A stretch of 46,401 nt of DNA from Myxococcales bacterium (GTDB lineage: Bacteria > Myxococcota_A > Polyangia > Fen-1088): assembly GCA_003142855.1 (NCBI GenBank), contig PLNW01000161.1:1-46401 (forward strand), given 5' to 3'. Position 1 is the first letter of the stretch; every line of letters starts with the position of its first letter. The translations under genes were made by a program, and so were the position numbers. Positions 1-7,517 of the stretch are shown here, piece after piece. The notes beneath the pieces were generated by a model. The model was not told the origin of the DNA and did not search any database. It was given only the letters and a program-made list of their open reading frames with translations.

Positions 1-315
1 GGTGGAACAAGTGGCGTGGTTGACACTGGAGGCACGGTCGAGACCGGCGGCGCCGAGACTGGCGGCAGCGTCGCGACCGGTGGACAAGTCGCAACTGGCG
101 GAGTGCCGGGAAGCGCTGGCGCCAGCAGCCCGGTCGAGACCGGGGGCGCCGTGATCACCGGTGGGACTTCGCAACCTGGCAGCGCGGGTGGAACCACCAC
201 GGGCACCACCGAAGCCACCGGAACTAGTGGCGGCTGCTCCTGTCGGATTGCCGGGCGCCAGGCCACGGGCTCCACCGGGTTCGCCCTGCTCGGGCTTCTG
301 GTGTTCGCCCTTCGG
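1..315 (+). repeat. Direct repeat, copy 1 (tail of MYXO-CTERM gene)
   Basis: This segment matches 2266-2577 with a few substitutions and one 3-base length difference near 190. Identity is near complete over the TGG-repeat part and weaker over the last 90 bases, and it stops where copy 2 runs into foreign sequence after base 2577. It points to a tandem gene duplication or to gene conversion between neighbours. Confidence 0.9.
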
Positions 316-333
316 CTGCGCAGACGGCGCTAG
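1..333 (+). CDS. 3' end of a Gly/Thr-rich secreted or surface protein with MYXO-CTERM tail (5' end outside window)
   Basis: The frame is open from base 1 and ends at a TAG at 331-333, so this is the C-terminal part of a longer gene. Visible residues are TGG-type repeats (GGAETGGS, ATGGQVATGG) followed by a MYXO-CTERM-like sorting tail: GGCSCRIAG, a hydrophobic stretch FALLGLLVFAL and a terminal RLRRRR. Such tails are known in myxobacteria as C-terminal anchoring signals in which the Cys is thought to be modified. The catalytic or binding part lies upstream and cannot be seen. The DNA is almost identical to the 3' end of the next gene (2266-2577), so the missing part may also be a pectate-lyase-like domain; that is inference. 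A GTG at 16 is in frame but is only an internal codon. Confidence 0.8.
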   Translation, partial: GGTSGVVDTGGTVETGGAETGGSVATGGQVATGGVPGSAGASSPVETGGAVITGGTSQPGSAGGTTTGTTEATGTSGGCSCRIAGRQATGSTGFALLGLLVFALRLRRRR

Positions 334-474
334 CGCTTCTGCGTCAGTTCTTCGATTCAGCGGCGGGCAAGCGGGCCCTGCTGCGCGGGCCAACCTGCGG
401 CCGCTCCAAAACTCCGGTTCGCGTTAGCCGTTTCGTCGGGCCAGCGCTGACCCGATTGAGGCAGTCCTTTCCCC

Positions 475-480
475 TATATT
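475..480 (+). promoter_or_regulatory. Possible -10 element (TATATT) of the pectate lyase gene
   Basis: TATATT stands out in an otherwise GC-rich 204-base gap and lies about 58 bases upstream of the ATG at 538. No good -35 box at 16-18 bases spacing is visible; TTGAGG at 456-461 is only 13 bases away. This is a weak, motif-only call. Confidence 0.25.
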
Positions 481-537
481 CGTGGGAACTGTCTGCCCAA
501 GCTGTTGGATTCCCGTAGCGCACCAAAGGAGCCCTTG

Positions 538-2619
538 ATGAAATCCGCAAGAAAGCTGTCCGCCAAGGTTGAGCGACTCTCGTTGCTGTCTGGTCTTGTG
601 GTCGGCCTGGGCCTCTTCGCCGCCAACCATGCGCTGGCCGCGGAGTACTACGTGGCCACCACGGGCAGCGATTCGAATCCTGGCACCCAAGCCAGCCCTT
701 TTGCCACCCTGACCAAGGGGATCAGCTCGGCGGGGGCTGGAGACACGGTCTACATCGGCGGCGGAACCTACTACCCCAGCGGCGGCTTCACATTCTCGAA
801 GAGCGGAACCTCGGATACCAACCGCATCAAGTACTGGGCCGTTCCGGGCGAGAAACCGGTTTTCGACTTTTCCAAAGTCAACGGCTCGCCCGAAGGGTTC
901 ACCGTCAGTGGGAGCTGGCTGCATTTCAAGGGAATCGAGATCTGCAACCTCCCAGTAAACTCCGGTGTCATCGGGATCAATAACGCCCACGACGACATCA
1001 TGGAATTGATGAACACGCACCACACCCAAGCCACCGGGATTTTCATCAGCCACGGATCTGGGGGACACCTATTCCTCAATTGCGATTCGCACGACAATTA
1101 CGATCCGAGTTCGGCGCAAGGCGACGGACAGAATGCCGATGGCTTCGGTGTCCACTACCAAGCAGCCGGGGACGGGACCAGCACGACCATCAGAGGCTGC
1201 CGGGCGTGGTGGAACTCGGACGACGGTTACGATTTCATCAACCAGGAAGTTCCGGTCACCATTGAAAACTCCTGGTCCTTTGGCAATGGGTTCTCCAATT
1301 ACGGTGCCGGCAGGCCAGCGGCCGGAAATGGCAACGGCTTCAAAATCGGCAGCAGCAAGACCGGCATCAGGCACCTGGTCCAGAACAACGTGGCTTGGGG
1401 AAACAAGGCCAACGGGTTCTATGCCAACCACTCCTCGGGTGGAAACACTTGGTACAACAATACGTCGTTCCAGAATGGAACCCAGTTCAACATGCTGGCG
1501 AGTACTTGGAGTGAACCCAACGGCGGCGGCACCAGAACGGACGGCGTGACCCTGACGGGGGCGAAGGCCCACATACTGAGGAACAACATCGGCTATCCCA
1601 ACAAGAACGAGTACATGGACGCCAGCTATGGGGTCGACAGCCAATTCAACACATGGGACCTGAATATCACCCCAGCGGCCAAGGATTTCCTCAGCATCAC
1701 GGATACCAGCGTGGGGGGGACAGGTGCGGACATAGAGACGACTTCACTCGCGTTGGGACCCCGCCAGGCAGACGGCAGTCTGCCGAATGTGGACTTCATG
1801 AAACTGGCGGCTGGCAGCCAGATGATCGACAAGGGCACGAACGTCGGCTTGCCGTATGTGGGTGCGGCCCCGGACTTGGGCGCCTATGAATATGGAGCCA
1901 CTGGCGGTACGCCAACTGGCGGTGTCACGGGGGCCGGCGGGGCGACGGGAGCTGCCGGCGCCACGGGAACTGGCGGAGCCACGGGAGCTGCCGGAGCCAC
2001 GGGAACTGGCGGAGCAACGGGAAGCGGCGGCAAGACCGGAAGCGGTGGAATCACGGGGACGGGCGGGGCGACTGCGACCGGCGGCGCAACCACGGCAACC
2101 GGCGGGAAAATCGGAAGCGGCGGTGCAACTACGGTAGTCGGCGGAAAAACTGCCAGCAGCAGCGCACCGGGAACCGGCGGCACCACAGGAGCTGGCGGCG
2201 GAACGGTCCTCGGCGGAGCACCGGGACCCGGCGGCAATACCGGAGCCGGCGGCGTGATGGAAACCGGTGGAACAAGTGGCGTGGTTGACACTGGAGGCAC
2301 GGTCGAGACCGGCGGCGCCGAGACTGGCGGCAGCGTCGCGACCGGTGGACAAGTCGCAACTGGCGGAGTGCCGGGAAGCGCGGGCGCCACGGCCCCGGTC
2401 GAGACCGGGGGCGCCGTGATCACCGGTGGGACTTCGCAACCTGGCAGCGCGGGGGGAACCACGGGCACCACCGAAGCCACCGGAACTAGTGGCGGCTGTT
2501 CCTGTCGGATCGCCGGGCGTCCGGCTACGGGCTCAAGCGGGTTCGCCCTGCTCGGGCTTCTCGTGTTCGCCCTTCGGTTTCGGAAGCGGCCTGGCTACAA
2601 CAGGAAAACGCAGCCGTAG
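538..2619 (+). CDS. Secreted PL9-like pectate lyase with TGG-repeat linker and MYXO-CTERM tail
   Basis: The start is the ATG at 538 (693 aa), with AAAGGAG at 525-531 six bases upstream; an in-frame TTG at 505 has no such site. Residues 1-35 form a signal peptide ending ALA-AE. Residues 36-430 look like a right-handed parallel beta-helix. QNADGFGVH (D201), NSDDGYD (D228, D229, D232) and GNGFKIG (K269) have nearly the spacing of the calcium-binding Asp residues and the catalytic Lys of PL9 pectate lyases, so cleavage of de-esterified pectin by beta-elimination is expected. Residues 450-650 are a TGG/ATG low-complexity linker, followed by GGCSCRIAG, a hydrophobic segment and FRKR. The last nine residues (PGYNRKTQP) are read from the neighbouring amylase remnant. 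Likely an anchored extracellular enzyme. Confidence 0.85.
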   Translation: MKSARKLSAKVERLSLLSGLVVGLGLFAANHALAAEYYVATTGSDSNPGTQASPFATLTKGISSAGAGDTVYIGGGTYYPSGGFTFSKSGTSDTNRIKYWAVPGEKPVFDFSKVNGSPEGFTVSGSWLHFKGIEICNLPVNSGVIGINNAHDDIMELMNTHHTQATGIFISHGSGGHLFLNCDSHDNYDPSSAQGDGQNADGFGVHYQAAGDGTSTTIRGCRAWWNSDDGYDFINQEVPVTIENSWSFGNGFSNYGAGRPAAGNGNGFKIGSSKTGIRHLVQNNVAWGNKANGFYANHSSGGNTWYNNTSFQNGTQFNMLASTWSEPNGGGTRTDGVTLTGAKAHILRNNIGYPNKNEYMDASYGVDSQFNTWDLNITPAAKDFLSITDTSVGGTGADIETTSLALGPRQADGSLPNVDFMKLAAGSQMIDKGTNVGLPYVGAAPDLGAYEYGATGGTPTGGVTGAGGATGAAGATGTGGATGAAGATGTGGATGSGGKTGSGGITGTGGATATGGATTATGGKIGSGGATTVVGGKTASSSAPGTGGTTGAGGGTVLGGAPGPGGNTGAGGVMETGGTSGVVDTGGTVETGGAETGGSVATGGQVATGGVPGSAGATAPVETGGAVITGGTSQPGSAGGTTGTTEATGTSGGCSCRIAGRPATGSSGFALLGLLVFALRFRKRPGYNRKTQP
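1897..2475 (+). repeat. Degenerate 12/24-base coding repeats (TGG/ATG linker)
   Basis: The DNA is built from units such as ggcggagccacgggaact, coding for GGATGTGG-like residues. The block is typical of flexible linkers between catalytic domains and anchors in myxobacterial secreted proteins. The opposite strand has a long proline-rich open frame, which is a composition shadow. Confidence 0.8.
2266..2577 (+). repeat. Direct repeat, copy 2 (tail of PL9-like gene)
   Basis: Second copy of the segment at 1-315. The match ends at about 2577; beyond this the first copy continues RLRRRR-stop while this copy passes into the 3' end of the reverse-strand amylase remnant. Confidence 0.9.
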
Positions 2620-2985
2620 TTGCAGGGAACCCGCCAGCCGCGCAGCCAGCAGCCGCTCACCTGAGCGGTCTGAGGGGGCGCGGCCAGGACATCAGTCCAC
2701 GATCCGTCGCAAGGGAATGGAATGTCCACCCATTGGTCCTGACCGGAGAAATTCAAGACCACGATGAAGCGTTCCAGGCCTCCGCCCGGCGCCGCGCCCC
2801 AGCGGTGGAAGATGGCGAGCTGCCGTCCCACGTCGACGCCGTAGCCCTGCGGGTTGAGCTGGTCCTGCCACTCGGGCCACGCCGCCGGGTAGATTTGATC
2901 GCTGCGCAAGCTGGGGTGCCCCAGGCGCAGCGCAATCAGCCGCTGGTATAGGGGAAAGATCTGCTGCGGGCGAGACGTTCGCTGC
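2595..2985 (-). pseudogene. C-terminal remnant of a GH13 alpha-amylase-type enzyme
   Basis: The minus strand encodes about 130 residues that look like the end of the catalytic barrel and the C-terminal beta-domain of an alpha-amylase: FPLYQRLIALRLGHPSL, GYGVDVGRQLAIFHRW, RFIVVLNFSGQ, and a final CNYGCVFLL before TAG at 2597-2595. The frame stays open upstream to 3119, but those residues overlap the RidA-like gene on the other strand and do not resemble amylase; the whole catalytic barrel is missing. It is therefore a 5'-truncated fragment and almost certainly inactive. Its last codons overlap the 3' end of the PL9-like gene on the opposite strand. Confidence 0.7.
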
Positions 2986-3009
2986 CCCAGGCTGCTACAC
3001 TGCCCGGCT

Positions 3010-4179
3010 ATGCCGGGCTCGCGCAGCGGGCGCCCTGAGGCGCCCTTCCACATTGCCCAAGTCGATGGGGCCGACGCCAGCGATCTCTTCGTGCACGCCA
3101 TTCCTGCGTCGGCCGCCAAGGAGGATCGAGCTCAGTTTCGATCCATGGCGCAAACCTCCTTGCAGGGGCTGCGGGCCTTGGGAGCTGTTCCGGCGGACGT
3201 GGCGGCTGGCTGGGTCTACTTGCGGGAGCAGCCTTGCTGGAGTGTGCGCCACGAGTTGGCGGCGGCCTGGAACGAACCCGATGCGGAACGCTTGCCGTTG
3301 ACTTTCCTGATCCAGCCGCCGGCCGCGGGCCATCGCTTCTGCGAGATGCAGCTGCACGCTTCGCGACCTCACTCCGGCCGTTGCAGCGTGGTGTGGAAGG
3401 GATCCCTGCCCGGGCCGCTGTGCACCACGGTGTTGCGCGCCGGCGCCCGCCACCTGCGCGTGCTGTCGCTGACGCCGCGCTTGAGCACCGGCGGGAACAG
3501 CGCGCTGGCCGACTTGGCCTACGACATGTTCGCTTCCGCGTCGCATGCGCTCACCGATCGGGGACTGAACTTTTCCGATGTGGTGCGGACCTGGATCCAC
3601 CTGCGGGACATCGATCGCGACTACGAGGCCTTCAACCAAGGCCGCCGACGGTTCTTCGAAGCCGCGGGTCTGGTTCGCTTTCCCGCCAGCACAGGGATCC
3701 AGGCTGCCCTCGCCGGCAGCGGGTACCCCTTGGCCATGGACTTGTACGCCGTAGGTGGAGGCGGCAAAGCCACCATCGATGCGATGAACCCCGCGTCCAT
3801 GGGTGAGGCTCGGGACTATGGTTCGTTTTTCGCCCGCGGCTCGCTCTTGCGGGACTCCGAGCACAACCTGGTATTTGTGTCGGGGACAGCCAGCATCGAT
3901 CGGCAGGGGCGCATCGTGGCTCCTGGCGATGCCAAGGGGCAGTTGCGTTGCATGCTCGCCAACGCGGCCGGGGTGCTGGGGCAGGCTGGACTTGGCTTGG
4001 CCGACGCCGTGAGCGTGACCGCCTACCTCAAACAGGCGTCGTTGCTGTCGGAGTTTCGCGGGGCTGCGCAGGCCGCGGGCTTGCCGGCATCTGTGCCGAC
4101 TGCGATTCTGGTTGCGGATATCTGCCGGCCCGAATGGCTGTGCGAGATCGAGCTGGTCGCCGGCCGGACTCAGGACTGA
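3010..4179 (+). CDS. Two-domain RidA/YjgF-fold protein, chorismatase-like
   Basis: This 389-aa protein has no signal peptide. Its C-terminal part (about 290-389) is clearly of the RidA/YjgF/UK114 fold: NLVFVSGTASID, a DAVSVTAYLK strand and a final CEIELVAG. The centre (WIHLRDIDRDYEAFNQGRRR, then RFPASTGIQ) resembles the TW-x-L-x-I...Y-x-x-F-N-x-GR region of FkbO/Hyg5/XanB2 chorismatases, which have a RidA-like two-domain architecture and convert chorismate to dihydroxycyclohexadiene or hydroxybenzoate products. The Arg that binds the substrate carboxylate in RidA appears replaced by Thr (VPTAILVAD), so it is not an ordinary imine deaminase. The substrate is unknown and no aromatic biosynthesis genes are adjacent. 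The start overlaps nothing on its own strand; no strong ribosome site is seen. Confidence 0.65.
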   Translation: MPGSRSGRPEAPFHIAQVDGADASDLFVHAIPASAAKEDRAQFRSMAQTSLQGLRALGAVPADVAAGWVYLREQPCWSVRHELAAAWNEPDAERLPLTFLIQPPAAGHRFCEMQLHASRPHSGRCSVVWKGSLPGPLCTTVLRAGARHLRVLSLTPRLSTGGNSALADLAYDMFASASHALTDRGLNFSDVVRTWIHLRDIDRDYEAFNQGRRRFFEAAGLVRFPASTGIQAALAGSGYPLAMDLYAVGGGGKATIDAMNPASMGEARDYGSFFARGSLLRDSEHNLVFVSGTASIDRQGRIVAPGDAKGQLRCMLANAAGVLGQAGLGLADAVSVTAYLKQASLLSEFRGAAQAAGLPASVPTAILVADICRPEWLCEIELVAGRTQD

Positions 4180-4381
4180 TCTGAATTCCCGGCGACTGTC
4201 CGTGCCAGCCTGAGGTGTCATTTGCGCGCGCTAGCCTACTATTCCACTCGATATAGAGCAAAATTGCTTGCGCCATTATCGCGGACTTGATAGCTATAAA
4301 TACCATCCATCTCGGTCGGGATGGAGTATTGCGTAACAAGACTCGGTCACGCTCATCTCAGACTGACAAGGAGCCATGAAC

Positions 4382-7357
4382 ATGAGGGTAGGCACTGCAC
4401 TGGGATATCTGACACTCGCCGCAGCGGTTCTTGCGGCGGCATGCACGGGCGACAATGGCAAGGCGGGCCAGGCAGGAACCTCCTGCACTGTCACCACCAA
4501 CGCTGACGGGACCGAGACGATCAGGTGTGGAGCCGACGGTGGAGCTGCCACGGTGTCGAACGGGAAGTCGTGCACCGTCACGGATGTCGATGGCGGTACC
4601 CAGATTGAGTGCGAGGATGGCACTTCGTCGTTCGTGGCCAGCGGTACAAATGGCACCAACGGCAGCAACGGTGCCCCAGGCCAGTCCTGCAACGTCGTGA
4701 GCAATGGCGACGGAACCAGGACCATCACCTGCCCGGCCGGTGACGGCGGTACTGTCACCTTCAATGTCAAAGACGCTCTCGTCAGCTTCGCCACCATGAG
4801 CGCCGACAGCAAGGCCGCGCTCGACCTTCAGATCACTGTCACCAGCGTAACCGTCCCCGCCAGCGGCCAGCCCGTGGTTGCCTTCAGGGTCACCGACGGC
4901 AGCGGCAATGCGGTGACAAAGTTGCCTGGCGCTGACATGCGCTTTGCCCTGCTCAAGCTGGTTCCCGCCACCACCAAGGTGGCCAGCGATCCCGCGCTGG
5001 TCGGAGTGAATGGCAGCGCCAACGACACATGGGTCAGCTACATGGCGGCCAACGCCACCAGCACCGCCAGTACCGAAACCGTGCCCACTGCAACCGCCGC
5101 CGGAGGCACCCTCACCGACAACGGCGACGGAACCTACTCCTACGCCTTCCTCAAGAAGGTCACCGATCCAACCGCCGCGGGGACCACCTACGACCCGGCC
5201 GCCACGCACCGTCTGACCATGATCGTGTCCGAGACAGGCAATCCGTACTCGCCAGTCAATGTGGTCAAGGACTTCATTCCCGCTTCGGGCAAGGACGTCA
5301 CCGGCCAGGCCGACGTTGTCAATGGAACGTCCTGCCTTGAGTGCCACAGCGCATTCCGCGCCAAGGCTGGCGGGACCGGCGCTTTCCACGGCGGCGCCCG
5401 CTACGACGTGCGAATCTGCGTGACCTGCCACAACGATCAGCGGCGCTTCACCGCGATCCCTGGAACCGCGACCACCCCGGCGGTTGACCTGGACGGGATC
5501 GGCGTGGTGGACCCCGGGACTGGCGCGTGGACCGGCACCGCGGTCCTGGCCAACGGCGAGGCGATCATCAACCTGCCGGTCTTCATCCACAAGATTCACA
5601 TGGGTGACGATCTCACGCTCACCGGCGGCGCCTACGCGGCCGTGGACGCGCCCTACGATGTAACTTTCCCGCAGGACGCGGGCAACTGCGCCAAGTGCCA
5701 CAACACGGTGGCCCAGGCCAACAACTTCCAGAACAAGCCCAGCCGTCGCGCCTGTGGCGCCTGTCACGACAACATCAGCTACTTGGCCACGCCGCCTGCC
5801 AAGCGCATTGCACACAGCGGTGGCCCGATGGCGGACGACTCGAACTGTGTGCTCTGCCACCCGCCGACTGCACCTGTGACCAAGGTGGGAGTCGGCGTCG
5901 TCGATGCTCACATGACCGTCGCAGCGCCTGACCCGCTGGCCACCTGGCTGGGCGGCACAAATGCCAATACCAACGCTGGCTATGTCCCGGCTGCGGGCTT
6001 TAAGCCGACCGGAGAGGCCCAGCTCAGCTACAACATCAAGAGCGTCACCCGTGACGCCAACAACAATCCCAGCATCGTGTTCCAATTCCTCGACAGCACC
6101 CCGCCGTTGGTCAAGGCGGTGCCGGTGGTGTTCAGCGACCCAACCGTGGCGACCGAGATCATGACTGGTTTCGTGGGATCGCCGAGCGTGTACTTCGCGT
6201 TTGCCGTACCCCAGGATGGAATCACAGCGCCGGCTGACTTCAACGCCAGTGCCAGTGGCTACATCAAGACCATCTGGAACGGGACTGCGACCGGCACAGG
6301 TGCAGGGACCATGACCTTCGACGCGACCACCGGCTTCTACACCATCACGCTCACTGGGGTGACCGTTCCCGACAACGCGACCATGCTGACCGGTGGGGTT
6401 GGCTACACTTACAGTCTGTCCTCCACCCCGCCGCTCACCCAGATCAACCTGCCGGCCTTCCCCTACGGCGATGCCACTGTCGTCAAGGGCTGCATTGCCG
6501 GCCAGAAGTGCGGCGGTCTGATTCTGCCGACTCCCGACGTCTGGCAGGTGGCAGCAACCGGTGCGCCTGGAGGCAAGGCCTACACCGCCCGGCGCCTGAT
6601 CGTCAGCAATGCCAACTGCGACGCTTGCCACGCGCAGTTGGGCGTCAATCCGACCTTCCACGCTGGCCAACGCAACGATGCGCCAACCTGCGCTTTCTGC
6701 CACAAGCCGAATCAGACCAGCAGCGGCTGGTCAGCCAGTTCTTCGTCGTTCATTCACGGAATTCACGGAGCCTCCGAGCGGACCGTGGGCTTCAGCTGGC
6801 ACGCGGCCTGCCCGACCGGGACCACCTATCCGACAACGTGCACGACCGCCAATGCCGATCCGTACTTCGCAGACGTGACCTACCCGGGCATACTCAACAA
6901 CTGCGAGCAATGCCACCTTCCTGGCACCTACGACTTCAGCGCTGCTGCGTCGGCTTCTGCGGTTTCTAGTCTGCTGATGACCACAGTGGCCACCGGCACG
7001 TTCACCCCGGGCATAGCCATCTCGCCCTACGTGAAGACGGACGGCTCTGACTATGGCAACGGCTTTGCGACAGCCAACGTGACCAGCGGCACCTATGGCA
7101 CCACCACTTGCTCGACCACAGCGCCCTGCGTGTGCTCGCTCACAGCGCCTTGTGCGGCCGCTGCCACGACATTGGTCAAATCGCCGATTGCGGCTGCCTG
7201 TTCCTCGTGCCACGACGCCCCCACCGCGATCTCGCACATGCAGATGATGGGCGGATCATTCTACGAGACGCGCGCTGTGGCCCAAACCAAGGCCGAGCAG
7301 TGCCTGATGTGCCACGGTCCCGGCACCGTGGCATCCATCGCCCTCGTCCATCAGTAG
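4382..7357 (+). CDS. OmcA/MtrC-family decaheme c-type cytochrome, outer-membrane lipoprotein
   Basis: Ten CxxCH haem-binding motifs are present (CLECH, CVTCH, CAKCH, CGACH, CVLCH, CDACH, CAFCH, CEQCH, CSSCH, CLMCH), the number seen in OmcA/MtrC surface cytochromes. These carry electrons from the cell to extracellular acceptors. The first two residue blocks form a lipoprotein signal (LAAAVLAAAC), followed by a Gly/Asn-rich region to about residue 130 and beta-rich domains between haem clusters. At about 990 aa it is longer than the Shewanella proteins. AAGGAG at 4368-4373 is 8 bases from the ATG at 4382 and only 2 from the ATG at 4376, so 4382 is preferred. No MtrA/MtrB-like partner or maturation gene is in the window, so how electrons reach it is unknown. 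Confidence 0.92.
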   Translation: MRVGTALGYLTLAAAVLAAACTGDNGKAGQAGTSCTVTTNADGTETIRCGADGGAATVSNGKSCTVTDVDGGTQIECEDGTSSFVASGTNGTNGSNGAPGQSCNVVSNGDGTRTITCPAGDGGTVTFNVKDALVSFATMSADSKAALDLQITVTSVTVPASGQPVVAFRVTDGSGNAVTKLPGADMRFALLKLVPATTKVASDPALVGVNGSANDTWVSYMAANATSTASTETVPTATAAGGTLTDNGDGTYSYAFLKKVTDPTAAGTTYDPAATHRLTMIVSETGNPYSPVNVVKDFIPASGKDVTGQADVVNGTSCLECHSAFRAKAGGTGAFHGGARYDVRICVTCHNDQRRFTAIPGTATTPAVDLDGIGVVDPGTGAWTGTAVLANGEAIINLPVFIHKIHMGDDLTLTGGAYAAVDAPYDVTFPQDAGNCAKCHNTVAQANNFQNKPSRRACGACHDNISYLATPPAKRIAHSGGPMADDSNCVLCHPPTAPVTKVGVGVVDAHMTVAAPDPLATWLGGTNANTNAGYVPAAGFKPTGEAQLSYNIKSVTRDANNNPSIVFQFLDSTPPLVKAVPVVFSDPTVATEIMTGFVGSPSVYFAFAVPQDGITAPADFNASASGYIKTIWNGTATGTGAGTMTFDATTGFYTITLTGVTVPDNATMLTGGVGYTYSLSSTPPLTQINLPAFPYGDATVVKGCIAGQKCGGLILPTPDVWQVAATGAPGGKAYTARRLIVSNANCDACHAQLGVNPTFHAGQRNDAPTCAFCHKPNQTSSGWSASSSSFIHGIHGASERTVGFSWHAACPTGTTYPTTCTTANADPYFADVTYPGILNNCEQCHLPGTYDFSAAASASAVSSLLMTTVATGTFTPGIAISPYVKTDGSDYGNGFATANVTSGTYGTTTCSTTAPCVCSLTAPCAAAATTLVKSPIAAACSSCHDAPTAISHMQMMGGSFYETRAVAQTKAEQCLMCHGPGTVASIALVHQ

Positions 7358-7468
7358 GCCAGGCAGTCACACTAGCAGCAGTCCGGTTTGCGTCGCTATC
7401 GCAGCCGCCGCCGTGCGATCCAGACCAGCGCCACAAACGCGCCGAAGACAAGCGTGTAGCATCTATCC

Positions 7469-7517
7469 AGCACAATGGACATAATGTGCTAGTATTGGTC
7501 CATCACGATGGACATAA
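7469..7517 (+). promoter_or_regulatory. Direct repeats and inverted repeat covering the start of the ATPase gene
   Basis: A 14-base direct repeat, CAC(A/G)ATGGACATAA, occurs at 7471-7484 and 7504-7517, 33 bases apart; the second copy contains the ATG (7508) of the ATPase gene. The first copy lies within an inverted repeat AGCACA-N10-TGTGCT (7469-7490). TAGTAT at 7490-7495 could be a -10 box, giving an almost leaderless transcript, since no Shine-Dalgarno site precedes the ATG. The arrangement suggests an autoregulatory operator; this is inference. Confidence 0.4.

Noticed and set aside
1897..2475. Possible CRISPR-like or minisatellite array
   Set aside because: The repeats are short, in phase with codons and have no constant-length spacers; they are a coding low-complexity linker.
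1884..2480. Proline-rich minus-strand frame opposite the TGG repeats
   Set aside because: Simple complement of the Gly/Thr repeat; no start context or signal.
2995..4221. 408-residue minus-strand frame opposite the RidA-like gene
   Set aside because: Composition shadow rich in Gln/Arg/Gly with no domain; the plus strand encodes a recognisable RidA fold.
4358..6703. 781-residue open frame on the minus strand opposite the decaheme cytochrome
   Set aside because: It is antisense to an unmistakable ten-haem gene; its composition (Val/Gly/Arg/His-rich) is typical of a frame mirrored from GC-rich codons and has no recognisable motif.
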